Source of the DNA: Pinus tabuliformis
Taxonomy: Eukaryota > Streptophyta > Pinopsida > Pinales > Pinaceae
Assembly: GCA_031772625.1 (NCBI GenBank)
Contig: CM062813.1
Location: forward strand, 767,560,720 to 767,624,719
DNA length: 64,000 bases
Direction of reading: 5' to 3'
Every line of letters begins with the position of its first letter. Position 1 is the first letter of the stretch. The notes beneath the pieces are model-generated. The model saw nothing but the letters and a program-made list of their open reading frames with translations, did not search any database and was not told where the DNA came from. A program made the translations under genes and the position numbers. This document shows, one piece after another, positions 34,677-45,072 of the stretch.

Positions 34677-35224
34677 AAATATGCTTACATATAGAAATGG
34701 AAATAAACTAGCTCAGGCGATGGTAGCTTATATCTGAAAAGAGATTGGTGGCTACATGCCTCTAAACTGTGTTACAATGAGGCTTGAAGGCCTATCTATT
34801 ATTGAGAAATAGTGGAAAACCCTAAACATCAAAATATCCAACCCTAGGAGATGAAGCGCCAAAACTGTGGGCCCCATTGTAAATTGGTACATCAACTTCC
34901 TCGGGTCATAACTTTGGCATACGATCTATGTATGATGCTCATGATACCTCGCTAGAAATATCTATTCAAGGAATATAAATTTCAATTGAAAACTAATTGA
35001 TTACCCATGTTTGCTCGTTTTCCCAAAAAAAAACGTCGTTTAGGGCCTCAAAACGGCTTCGGAAGTTCATGATTCGAAAAACTAACAAAGATAGTAATTG
35101 TGTTACAATTAAGGAAACTAGAAAACTGAAAGAAACAATGGTGGGGGTCTAAGTGGAATAGGTGGGTGGCCACCAATATCCACCTAGATCAGTGTGAATG
35201 GTGATCTAAATGACACGTAGCATC

Positions 35225-36332
35225 TGTTGATTTTTGTAGCATCGGATGTGTTCTAGCCACGAAATTTGGTGGAGGGGCTAGAATACATGTATTCTCCAAA
35301 ACCTAGAAATCGTTTCTGGAAATTCCACCTAAAGACGACTTAATTAAAATAATTAATCATTTTTTAATGGTACCTAAGTCTAAACTTAGGAAAATTGATT
35401 AATTAGAGGGTATTAATTAAGTCATGGTAAGAATCTTCTAGAAGAAGACATGGATCAAGTTATAGCTAATCTTAGCCATCGATTATGTTTTAATATTGGT
35501 TGTTGATGTCTCAACGAGATATTATAAGAATAAATTTGATTAGGGTTGGAGAACACACTTGTGGAGTTCGATTTTGCTGGGAAATTGATTTCCAGAGTAG
35601 TAGTTGTGTGTTGTCAGAAGTGATTTAGTAATATAAAAGCAGTGAGAGAGGGGCAGGGATAGTAAGGTCGAGAGGAAGATTTTCCAGTCTGGTGAGTGCA
35701 TAGCGGAGTGACAGAGAGTTCCACAAAGAGGCAGCGTAGTGCTTCAGAGGGGAAGTCATATTTTTCTGGGGAGAACCAAAGATTCAGTGCCAAAAGCTGG
35801 AGTGGGAGCTCGGAGGCCAGGAGAGTCCATTTCCCGACAACAGTTGACCAATTAGCGAGAGAGATGTTGGACCAAGTTTTGGGATGCAAATATGCGTAGG
35901 TTAATGTAGAGGAAACAAGGGGAAACTCATCTTGAGCCAAGCTCAATTTCAGATCACCAGTGGGAGTGAGATTTTTCTCACTAGATCTCCTTTCAGTTAT
36001 CTCTCTGTATGGAAATCTAGATTTGAGCTTCCATAGGTTTGTACTCAAATTTACTACTGCATAATAATAAAACCCTCATCTGTTGCACCGGTTTTCCCAA
36101 GTTGGGTTTTTCTAGGCACATTGGTCCAAAAATAATGGTGTTTTTTTGTGTGTGTGCATCTATTCTTCCAGTGTTTTTATTTCTTCCACAGTATTGTATT
36201 TATGAAGGCTGCAGTGTATATGTTTCGATATTTGTCATAGGAAGCTGCAAATAATTTGTTTAATTAATTTAACAAATAGAAGAAACATTATTAGTTACTA
36301 CAGTAGGATTTGGGGTTTTTCGAATTTTCGCA
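35225..36332 (+). repeat. 5' LTR of the LARD-type element
   Basis: 1108 bp, TG...CA, directly followed by the primer binding site. An antisense open frame at 35614-36048 lies wholly within it and is not considered a gene. Confidence 0.94.
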
Positions 36333-36344
36333 TGGTATCTGAGC
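36333..36344 (+). other. primer binding site, tRNA-iMet type
   Basis: TGGTATCTGAGC immediately after the LTR; one base differs from TGGTATCAGAGC. Confidence 0.92.
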
Positions 36345-36733
36345 ACAAATCGTAAGCCTGAGAGCTCAACGTAGAAAGAAGGAGGCAATACGAATCTCTA
36401 CAGAGGCAATAGTTTGAAACCCTCTAAGGTAGCGTAGTCCCTTGGGCCAAGAGGGTCAGTTTTTGAGGAAAAAATAGTTCTTTGAGTGAGTCGACAAAGA
36501 AACTAAATTTTCTAGATCGAAGATTGCCATAGGCAGAGGGAGTAGTAGCAGTTTTCTTGCAGAGCAGATCTTCAGCTGGGACGCAGATATTTTTCTAGTG
36601 CGAAATAACGTCAAGTAGGAGGAAGAGCACACACGCAGGGAATTCATTTCTTAGGAAACTTCTAGTTTAGAAGTTTGATTTTTCCCAGTAGAGCAATAGT
36701 AGTTGTGAGCATATTTTCTCACTCCAACAGGGA

Positions 36734-37390
36734 GTGCACAAAGCCAGTCAACAGTTTCGCAGTGGAGAAGAGAAGGAATTCGACTTTTTTTCTGAGATGG
36801 CTATAGATGGGAAGGATCCATGGAAGAGAAGCAGATTAGATCTAGTTGTTGCAGATTTCTTACATGGATTAGTGTCCTTGCTACGGAAGTCCAACAGAAT
36901 TAAGAGCAGGAGGATCACAGTGTCAGCAGATGCAACTAGTCATTCAAATGATAGTTACATAGCTAGTTGCAGTCAGTTCCCAGAACACAATTGCAGAACT
37001 AGTTACAGTGACACAGGCAGTGTGAATTGTCAAGTTGTAGTATGCAGGTGTAGCTCCAGACAAGAGATTCCCAACGCAGAGCTTTGCAGTCTAGTTTCCA
37101 GTGCAGGAGGACTGTGTGAGTTTCTGGGAGGGAGTAGAGAGATTTCCCATAGGGAGATTGAGACTCAGAGGGAGTCTAGTTTCAAAGGGAGCAACCCTAT
37201 GGAAGCTAGTACTTCAGGAAATGGGGAGATCAGACTCATTAATGCAGTATTTGTAGCAATACTACATAAGCATCAACAGAGCGGTAACAACAACAGTATG
37301 AGTAGATCACATTTCATGATTATGACAACCATACCTCCAAGAGTGAGGTGGGGTGATTTGGTTTTGTGGCCCCAGAGAGCTATAGACTAG
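36734..37390 (+). CDS. unrecognised 218-codon open frame inside the LARD-type element
   Basis: The longest uninterrupted reading in this element. It starts MHKASQQFRSGEEKEF and is rich in Ser, Arg and Asn, without motifs of Gag, protease, RT, integrase or a zinc knuckle. The first ATG after the first few codons is at about 36797 (MAIDGKDPWKRS). The surroundings (leader before, GCAGT-rich DNA after) are non-coding. It may be an accidental open frame or a much diverged leader ORF. I assign no function. Confidence 0.15.
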   Translation: MHKASQQFRSGEEKEFDFFSEMAIDGKDPWKRSRLDLVVADFLHGLVSLLRKSNRIKSRRITVSADATSHSNDSYIASCSQFPEHNCRTSYSDTGSVNCQVVVCRCSSRQEIPNAELCSLVSSAGGLCEFLGGSREISHREIETQRESSFKGSNPMEASTSGNGEIRLINAVFVAILHKHQQSGNNNSMSRSHFMIMTTIPPRVRWGDLVLWPQRAID

Positions 37391-37911
37391 GAAATATTCT
37401 TGAGGAGGCCCACCTCATGAATCAATACCTTGTTATGGGAGCCTAAAACATGTAGTCGCATGATGGATCAATGGAAGTTGGTGCAGTCAGGTGCCAGAGT
37501 GACAAATGCAGTGGCTAGCAGAGGTCAGATGTTGGGAAACGCAGTGCGGAGTTGGCAGCAGTGCAGATGGCACTGAGTAGAGTTAGCAGCAGTGCAGAGT
37601 CTAGTAGCAGTTAGGACTCGGGTGGCATATGCATCATACTGACCACAGTTGGTTCAATATTTTGGATGCTTTTCCGTTGCAGTTATTGTAGTTATAGCAA
37701 CAACAGGTGGACAGGGAGTTGCAATGATAACGTAGTGTTGGCAGTAGTTCAACAGGGCCAACAAGAGCATAGATGCAACGTTTATCATAGTTGCATAGTA
37801 GTTAGTGGGCAACAACAGGCAAACATCAACAACGTAACAGGAGGTGATACAAAGACAGGGTGTTGTTTCAGTGGGTTGCAGCGCTAGAACACATTCCTCG
37901 CTAAGAGGGAG

Positions 37912-38974
37912 TGTTGATTTTTGTACCATCGGATGTGTTCTAGCCACAAAATTTGGTGGAGAGGCTAGAATACATGTATTCTCCAAAACCCAGAAATTGT
38001 TTATGGAAATTCCACCTAGAGATGACTTAATTAAAATAATTTAGGTACTTAAGTCTAAACTTACGAAAATTGATTAATTTAAGGCTATTAATTATTCTAA
38101 AAGAAGACATGGATCAAGTAATATTTAATCTTATCCATCGATTATGTTTTAATATTGGCCTTTGATGTCTCAACCAGAGATTATAAGAAGAAATTCGATG
38201 GGGGTTGGAGAACACACTTGTGCAGTTTGATTTTGCTGGGAAATCCATTTCCAGAGTAGCAGCAGTGTGTTTTCGGAGGTGATTCAGTAAGATCGAAGAA
38301 GTGAGGGAGGTGCAGGGATAGTAAGGCCAAAGGAATATTTTCTAGTCTGGTGAGTGCATAGCAGAGAGACAGAGAGTTCCATAGAGAGGCAGCGTAGTGC
38401 TTTAGAGGGGAAGTCGTATTTTGCTGGGGAGAAGCAGAGATTCAGTGCCAGAAGCTGGAGGCCAGGAGAGTATGTTTCCCAGATAACAGTTGATCAGTTA
38501 GCGAGAGAGACGCTGGTCCGAATTGTGGGATGCATATCTGCATAGGCTGACCCAGAGGCAGCGCAGAGGCAACTCATCTTGAGCCAAGGTCAGTGTCATA
38601 TCACTCGTGGGAGTGAGATTTTTCTCACTATATCTCCTGTCAGTTTTCTTTTTGTATGGAAAGCTAGATTTGAGTTTCCATAGATTTTAGTAATATTTAC
38701 TACTGCATAATAATAAAACCCTCAACTATTGCACCGGTTTTCCAAAGTTGGGTTTTTCCAGGGACATTGGTTCAAAAATAGTAGTGTTTATTGTGTGTGT
38801 GCATCTACTTCCATTGTTTTTATTCCTTCCGTAGTATTGTATTTGTGAAGGTTGCAGTGTATATGTTTTGATATTTTTCGTAGGAAACTGAAAATATTTT
38901 TTTAATTAATTTAACAAATAGAAGAAACATTATCAATTGTTGCAGTAGGATTTAGGGTTTTCCGAATTTTCACA
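37912..38974 (+). repeat. 3' LTR of the LARD-type element
   Basis: 1063 bp, similar along its length to 35225-36332 with several small deletions; followed by the TSD GCATC. Confidence 0.94.
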
Positions 38975-38979
38975 GCATC

Positions 38980-39215
38980 CACGCATGGTATTCATCCACC
39001 CATGGTATTTATCTTCTCATGGTATTGTAAGTGGCATCTATCCATGGTATTCATTCACCCATGGTATTTTTCCACCCATGTTATTCATCCACACATGGAA
39101 TTTATCCATGGTATTGTAAGTGGCATCCACCCATGGTATTCATTGACCCATGGTAATTACCATGGTATTGTAAGTGACATCTACCCATAGTATTCTTTCA
39201 CCCATGGAATTTACT
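38980..39215. repeat. CCCATGGTATTCATCCA minisatellite
   Basis: About ten imperfect units of 20-22 bp with CATGGTATT cores. Every third or so is followed by a GTAAGTGGCATC block, giving a higher-order period of about 70-90 bp. It directly follows the TSD of the LARD-type element. Confidence 0.9.
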
Positions 39216-39382
39216 TGTTGTATTGTAACTAAAAAAGGCTATAAGTAACAAGTTGCATTTTGTAAAAGGATGGATTATCCACCACAATGTATCTTTTACA
39301 TTTATTCTTTGTTTAATAAAATGTTTCTTTGTCATTTTGTTTATTGTGTGTTCTCCTCTTTTCTTCTGACATTTCATTTTTT

Positions 39383-39411
39383 TAGATCTTGGGGGAGGCC
39401 CCCAAGATCTA
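39383..39411. repeat. perfect 13-bp stem, 3-base loop hairpin
   Basis: TAGATCTTGGGGG, loop AGG, CCCCCAAGATCTA. It lies about 70 bp after an AATAAA signal in the inferred R-U5 part of the Tekay-like LTR. Confidence 0.97.
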
Positions 39412-39956
39412 GATCAAGTGCCTAGAGTTAGAGTGAAGGAAAGTTGGGAGGTAAAATAGTCATGGGTCAAGATTGACCCCGGTCTAGTAGGTTAACATGC
39501 CAAGGATGAGGGTTGACATCAATTAGGTTGGAGGTTAGGGATCGGGACCGAAAAAAAGGAAAAAGGTGTGCCAGTGAGTAGGGTCGACTCTGACTACCCT
39601 ATGAGCCCAACTACCACATGGCCTATCCATGATGGCAACACCCCCATTCACCTATTACGTGGGACATTGGATGACTTCCACATTGAGGGTAAGGTGACAT
39701 GGAAGGTGGTGAGGCCTATCTCTAAGGAGGCATAACTCTCAATTTGTAATTCAGATTGAGAAAATGTTTATATCGTTGGAATTTTCTTGATGAGATGATT
39801 GTAACAAAGGTGTTGGGTTGAAGTTTTAAGGAATTTAGGAAAGGTTAAAATTTAGGTCTTGTTCCATAGCTGTATTTTGGGAGTTGGATCTGCATAGTAA
39901 CTGCCTCCTTATAACTCTAGATGGGTTATGGGGTTAGGGTATGGTGTTACACTGCC

Positions 39957-41007
39957 ATTAGAAATGGTCCAATAACTACAAAGAAATTCACTTGAACAAC
40001 AAATTCAAGAAGGGTAGCACCAATCTCGTTGTAGACTACCTCAATTAACCCCTATTTGTGGCACAATCCATAGTTCTTAAATCTTGTGGGCATGAGATCC
40101 TTAGGTATCCACAATTATACAACAATTAATATGAATTTACTACCACATACCATACATTGATCACAGGAAAACAAGTTTCAGACTTCCAACTCTAGGATAT
40201 GCTCTTGCACTACCTATCCCACCTTTGTGTTCCTTCAAATGAGTGTTCCAAGTTGATCTATGAGGCACATCATAGTTTGGTGGAAGGGAAATTTGGTGTG
40301 GAGAAGATAATATCAATACTTCAAAATTATTGTTACTAAATATATCTTTGATGGGATGCCCATCGGTATATCAAATCGTGCACTGCTTGTGCCATTGCAA
40401 ACCAACCATTAAGAAGAAAAATTTGTACACTTATCTACCTACCCCAGACAATCCCTAAGAGTCAATCTCCATGAATAACATGTTAGTTTTTCCCTCCAAC
40501 AAGCATGGTAATGATTGTGTGTTTTTGTTGCCAATCAATTCTCTAAGATGGTCATTTTTGCACCATGAAAGAAGAGTATCAAGGCTAAATTCACTGTTAA
40601 AATAATCATTGAGCATGTTTGGGTTTGTTTCGGACTACCTCAGACCATTGTTAAAAATAGGGACAATAGGTTCCTCAATACCTTGTGGTTTATGCTATGG
40701 TATTTGACAAATATCAAGTTGAAAAGTTGATCGCCTTTCATCCCTAAACAAATGGACAAATACAATTGCTTAACATGATGACTGTGCACATATTTCACAT
40801 ATAAAAATCCAAGCACCCTTGTACATGGGACGAAAGGCTTCAATATGTTCAATGTAGTTATAATAAGGCCCTCCACAACTATATTGGTCATAGTCCCTTT
40901 TAGGAATGATTTGGGTTCCAACAATTGACCCCAAATGATGTAGCCATGCCCATAACATCTTCACCGATAGAGTCCTCCCATGCTTAGGTAGAGGCAAATA
41001 GGGCATC
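39957..41007 (+). pseudogene. gypsy RNase H end and integrase core, broken
   Basis: Decayed reading through three frames. The RNase H end is near 39967-40060 (LQKFHLN-like, then a VVDYL block). The integrase zinc-binding region near 40225-40400 keeps H-H and SCTACAIA. The catalytic core at about 40450-40990 shows FSKMVIFAP, the FGLPQTIV block followed by a mutated DRD (NRD), AFHPQT..GQ, and HPCTWDERLQYVQCSYN. Several stops and indels make it non-functional. The reading ends at EANRA, where the solo LTR interrupts it. Confidence 0.87.
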
Positions 41008-42687
41008 TGTTGGGCTCCCATATTGTCACCTTTTTCAATGCATAATTTTACCTTTTATCCCTCATATCTTACACTCATTACATATTTCCCTTTGACCTTT
41101 ATACCCATTTGAAGCCAAAACCCTTTTTACATGCAAATAGAGGTAAAATTTGCCCGTTTTTAATAATTCCTAAGTCTCTAATGGATTAAATGAGTTGTAA
41201 GTTGATTTTACTAATAATGAACTATTTGGCTTAGTTACTGTACCAACGGTTCACTTTTGGTACTCAAGCTTATTTAACATATTTGCACCCTTACAAAAGA
41301 AATTCGGTCACATATGTTTTGAGGGATGAGGTGTCAAAATAATTTTATGCTATTCTGACTTCACCCAAGTTTCATGTGTGAATCTCCGACTCTAAAACAA
41401 CATTGCAGATTAAAGTTTCCAAACAATCAACTCCGAGCATGAATTTCGAGGCAATGAGGTCGAGTTTGAACATTCCAAGAAAATGGGTTTTGTTCCAAGT
41501 ATGGAGAATTGGGTTTCACATTACTTGTTTTCCAAAATTTGACATGGTTTAAGAGATATGCTTGGTTCTTTAATGTCAATCTACCCAAAATGCACAATTT
41601 CACCCTGATTCAAAACTAGTGCCTAGATTTGAGGAAAACACCAAATCAATTGTCTATTCAACAAGAGGAAAAATATCACCTATTTTCAAATTATGGAAAT
41701 GATTTATTGAGATGTATTTGTATTTTTGGTAGTAAATGTCCCAATTTTATCTTGGGCGTTATCATTTATTATCTTGATCTTATCTCACAGTCAAACAAAT
41801 ATGAGATTGAGGAATTGGTTTTGATCCACCCCATCGCTCCTCGTATGTAAATACTGAGAGATAATAGAGTTGGGGAGATGTTGATGATTCACTTTTGTAA
41901 TATTTTTGGGAAATGGTAGTTGATAAGGAGATTCATTGATGGATCAAGCTTGTATGTTTCCCTTTTGTGAACAGAGCTTGATATTTATTAATAAATATTG
42001 CTTGTTCCTTAATTTTGGTGCATCCCTTCAACCTAATCTAATCATTCTTGGTAACGTTAGTCAGGGTGGGAAGGGCCCTTCAACCTAATCTGATCATTCT
42101 TGGTAACGTTAGTCAGGGTGGGAAGGGCCCTTCAATCATGGGTAATGTTCTGCCTCATTCTTTTGTTAGTTAGATTGCAAAGTGTGTTTAATTTTTGTTC
42201 AAGTTACATTCATATTGCAATGTTTTAATCCGTGTTTTAAGTATGTTGATTCGCTAGGTTTTAAGAGTTTCATTTCTAGATTGTTTTTTCTTTAATGACT
42301 TTACATCATTTTATGTTTTTTATGCTTTACCTTTAATTTTCAAAATTTGGTTTTGTGTGATTTTAAGACAACACAAGAATCCTTTGGTTCTTCAAATCTA
42401 ACTTGCTATTGAGTGCATAAACATTGTCTCGCAGAGTGAAAGATTGCATTTTAGGGTTTTACTAGGGATTTAAGATAAGGACTAGAACATGGTATTTAGT
42501 TCAAGTGCGTATTTATCAACATTCAATATTATCTTATGCACATGTTATTTAGTTGTCAATAGTTGTTGGCATTAGACTAGGATATATTAGGGCTTTAATC
42601 CTACATTTCTTATGCTTCCATATCTAAGTTTACAATATTGGTTCAATAATTTAATGTTGAAATTATAAGCATATAATTTTCCCGACA
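41008..42687. mobile_element. solo LTR of an unidentified family, 1680 bp, inside integrase
   Basis: It starts TGTTGGG and ends CCCGACA, a near-perfect terminal inverted pair. The integrase reading stops at its left end (EANRA) and resumes directly after it (FKFVEWIQ), which fixes the borders. The expected TSD is GCATC (41003-41007) against ATATT (42688-42692): three differences, all C-to-T or G-to-A, as expected for old methylated DNA. It contains two and a bit copies of a 52-bp tandem repeat at 42024-42134. No primer binding site or coding sequence is present. Confidence 0.82.
42024..42134. repeat. 52-bp tandem duplication in the solo LTR
   Basis: Two nearly identical 52-bp copies (42024-42075, 42076-42127) beginning CCCTTCAACCTAATCT, plus the first seven bases of a third. 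The near identity shows that the duplication is younger than the insertion. Confidence 0.95.
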
Positions 42688-42692
42688 ATATT

Positions 42693-43255
42693 CAAATTTG
42701 TTGAATGGATCCAACACCTCCAATAAACAAGTTCATGATATCCTACAAAAATCTAATGCCAAGTACAAGTAACGACATGATCAACACAAGGTCACACACA
42801 AGTTTTAAGTTGGTGATAAAGTGTGGTTGCATTTATAGAGAAAATGCCTCACAAACCCTCATAGGAAGCTCATACCACTTTGATATTGGCCTTACATGAT
42901 CACAAATGTTGTGGTTGAAAATAATTTTGAATAGAATATTCCCCATTTCCTTGACTTGCACCTAGTATTTAATGTGGAGTTGCTTCGACCATATTTTCCA
43001 CCTATGTTGGACACCTTAGAGGTGACTGAAAAATTGGTACCCATAGAAATCAATCTTGTTTGTATTGAAAATGCTACAGTGGATTGGATCATGGAAACCA
43101 AGATAAAGGATTCCCACCAACAATGCATACAGATTTGCTAGGTTCTCAAAGTAGGGCAACTTCTTCACCAAGGAAATTGGCTCACTGGGAGCCAAATTTA
43201 GTAGAAGCTTCCTCATTTTATGAGGGAACTTGATACAATTGAAGCCATTACTTCC
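42693..43255 (+). pseudogene. gypsy integrase C-terminus, broken
   Basis: Continuation of the reading at 39957-41007. Recognisable blocks are FKFVEWIQ (start), KYKQRHDQHKVTHKFQVGD (about 42757-42815), a degraded RYGPYTI block (about 42867-42895), and VFNVELLRPYFPP (42962-43000). After these come an unusual tail with WIMETKIKDSHQQCIQ and KVGQLLHQGNWLTG, which matches the position of a chromodomain-like end. At least four stops are present. Confidence 0.85.
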
Positions 43256-43905
43256 TAAGCGGGGAGGAATGATACAAGTAGATACCAATGGCCACCCACC
43301 TCTTCCACTGACTCAACAATTCTCTAGCTTCCTAGTAGTTTTTCCATTATTTTTGGGTCCAAAACTTCCAAGGATATTTTTTGGCCCTAAATGATGTTTT
43401 TGGGCAATTTAGGGGGCTAGGTATTCTTATTTCATACCCCAGCCCCAATTGAAAGTTGTAGTCCTTGTATTTTTTTCCAATGAGCTATTATAGAACCCAA
43501 ATGGAGATTGTATGTTGAATTTGTGCCCCCAGGAAGTTGACTTACAAACTAACCACCTCGGGGTCTACAAACCTTTTAGTGCTTCATCTTATAGGGAATT
43601 AGGATTTTGGACCTCTAGAGTTATTGTTATTTTAAAAGGGCATTATTTTAGACTCTTGTAATAGCTTTTATGAATATGTGTAGCCACCATCTCTCTCCCT
43701 CTCTCTCTCTTCGGACATAGCTACAACCATTTTAGGCAATTTGTGTTCTATAATGTTTTGTTATTTTATTTATTATTAGAAGTTGGTTTTTCACTATTTT
43801 TATGAACCTTGTGCTTTAAAAAAAGGATAAGAAACCAATAATTAGTGTCTCCTTTAAGGGGAAACCACCTTTTACAATGACTACAATGTATAAGACAATA
43901 TTTGA

Positions 43906-43908
<3 letters not shown>

Positions 43909-43949
<41 letters not shown>
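43909..43949. repeat. (TA)n microsatellite
   Basis: About 20 uninterrupted TA units in the left LTR. They sit at the 3' end of the SINE-like segment and could have grown from its tail or from the ATATATATA present in the LTR. Confidence 0.95.
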
Positions 43950-43951
<2 letters not shown>

Positions 43952-44125
43952 CTATGTGGTTGAAAGCCCTCGAAGATCAGTGATCGCTATGTCCACAAAA
44001 TATTTGTACCAGGAAGATCCACCCAAAGGGATTACTTCCTGTCAACTCAACCACTGATCCTGACCATGAAGGTGTCAAGAGAATTGAACTCATGACCTAT
44101 CAATAAAAAGGTGCTTTATAACATG
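43950..44125 (-). mobile_element. second SINE-like copy
   Basis: Minus-strand relative of the element at 10392-10559. Shared landmarks on the plus strand are GATCCACCCAAAGGGATTAC (in the other copy GATCCACTCAAGGGGATCAC) and GTCAAGAGAATTGAAC (there GTCAAGGAGAATTAACC). Read on the minus strand it has a B-box-like GAGTTCAATTCTC and, about 35 bp before it, an A-box-like GCCATGTTATAAAGC. No clean TSD was found, since its edges merge with the LTR and the TA run. Confidence 0.65.
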
Positions 44126-44164
44126 GCACTTATATAGATATTAACATGTAGCTCCCCTTCAAAG

Positions 44165-45072
44165 AAGTGTTGTCCTCAACGCTTGACTATTTTTGGATCT
44201 TTTTGCATGAACAACTCATCTTCCCATGTCACTTCTAACACTGGTAGGTTCTTCCATTTCATGAAGCACTTATTACTCTCTCTATTTCTCAGCTTCTTAG
44301 TCCTTATTTCCAATATTGTTTCTAGTTCTAGTATTATTTTTCCTTCTTCAAATTTAATTTATGGAAGAATGGTTTGGATTGGGATCTTGTCACATAATAC
44401 CTTCTTTAAGCAATAAACAAGGAAGAGTGGATGTACATGTGAAGATGGAGGAAACTCGAATTTGTAAGTCATACTTCCAATCCTCTGCAACACCTTATAG
44501 GGGTCATAATATCTCAATGCTAATTTATTTTTCTTCTTTTGTTTCTTGAAGGAATTTTTTTATATGGTTGTAATCTCACAAATACCGAATCCCCCACTTT
44601 AAATTACCTTTCACTGCAATGTTGATTTTCTTATGGTTTCATCCTTTTTTGTACCATAACCAATTTGTGCTTCAATAGTTTGAGAACGTGTTGTTGGTGT
44701 TGTATGTGGTCCTTTACTACTTGAGCCTTTATAGTCCATTGATGTGATGGATGGAGGATGATATCCATAAAGTTCCATAAATGGTGACATTTTTGATGAG
44801 GTGTGGAAGGACGTTTTGTACCACCATTTTGCGAAGGGAAACCATTTGACCCTTTGTGTTTGTTTATCAGATGCGAAGCAACGTAGATATCCTTCTAAAC
44901 ATTTATTCACAATCTCAAATTTCCCATAATATTGAGGATGATAAGATGAGCTATGAGCCAATTGAGTACCAAAATAAGAAAATAATTCAATCCAAAAATT
45001 TCTAGTGAAAATTGGATCTCTATCACTTATAAATTTTTTTGGTATTACATGTAGCTTTTGGATTGTTTCCAT
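44165..45072 (-). pseudogene. chromoviral integrase core, C-terminus and chromodomain, broken
   Basis: The core at 44611-45072 keeps ISDRDPIFTRNFW (second catalytic Asp), AHSSSYHPQYYGKFEIVNK (catalytic Glu) and PFMELYGYHPP. The C-terminal block KLALRYYDPYKVLQRIG is near 44480-44530, followed by SSHVHPLFLVYCLKK. The region 44165-44360 reads as a degraded chromodomain: LELETILEIRTKKLRNRE, then a frame change and DELFMQK-like sequence near the end. Upstream, the zinc-binding part is too decayed to outline. Confidence 0.88.

Larger units (their letters stand above)
30015..35191 (-). mobile_element. solo LTR (616 bp) of the gypsy family at 39952-50135, split by a nested element
   Basis: A 5-bp TSD GTGTG flanks it at 30010-30014 and 35192-35196. 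In minus orientation it starts TGATCTAGGTGGATATTGG and ends TCCAGATCA. Subtracting 30121-34681 leaves 616 bp, matching the 617-bp LTR at 43270-50135 (shared blocks include GGCCACCCACCT, GCTTCATCT and TGTAGCCACCA). No coding sequence of this family is attached, so it is a solo LTR from recombination between two LTRs. Confidence 0.87.
35225..38974 (+). mobile_element. non-autonomous LTR element (LARD type), same family as the gag-only element
   Basis: A 3750-bp element with exact TSD GCATC at 35220-35224 and 38975-38979. The LTRs (1108 and 1063 bp) begin TGTTGATTTTTGTAGCATCGG and end near AATTTTCACA, the same ends as the element at 30121-34676. The primer binding site TGGTATCTGAGC is at 36333-36344 and the purine tract CTAAGAGGGAG at 37901-37911. 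The block CTAGAACACATTCCTCGC before that tract is shared with the gag-only element. The interior (1579 bp) contains no Gag or Pol domain. The two elements lie head to head, 548 bp apart, and seem to be inserted independently, because each has its own TSD. Confidence 0.94.
27849..39951 (+). repeat. Tekay-like 3' LTR, broken into pieces by nested insertions
   Basis: It begins TGTAATAGCCC after a polypurine tract and appears to end GGTATGGTGTTACA at 39951, where gypsy coding sequence starts. Removing the insertions at 30015-35196 and 35225-38979 leaves about 3.16 kb in three pieces (27849-30014, 35197-35224, 38980-39951). Features inside include a (TG)n run near 28855-28876, a minisatellite (38980-39215), an AATAAA signal at about 39313 and a perfect 13-bp hairpin (39383-39411). 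That the two ends belong to the same LTR is an inference from the matching TG/CA form and the clean excision of both insertions. Confidence 0.6.
43798..44146 (-). repeat. 3' LTR of the chromovirus, altered by SINE-like DNA and a TA run
   Basis: Its outer parts match the right LTR (GAACCTTG to TTTGATGAT, and TATATAGATATTAACA against TATATAGGGCTTAACA). The middle 43909-44125 differs: it holds a TA microsatellite and a SINE-like segment in place of about 120 bp of the LTR. Confidence 0.82.

Noticed and set aside
35614..36048. 144-codon antisense open frame
   Set aside because: It lies entirely inside the 5' LTR of the LARD-type element, runs against its transcription and has no domain.
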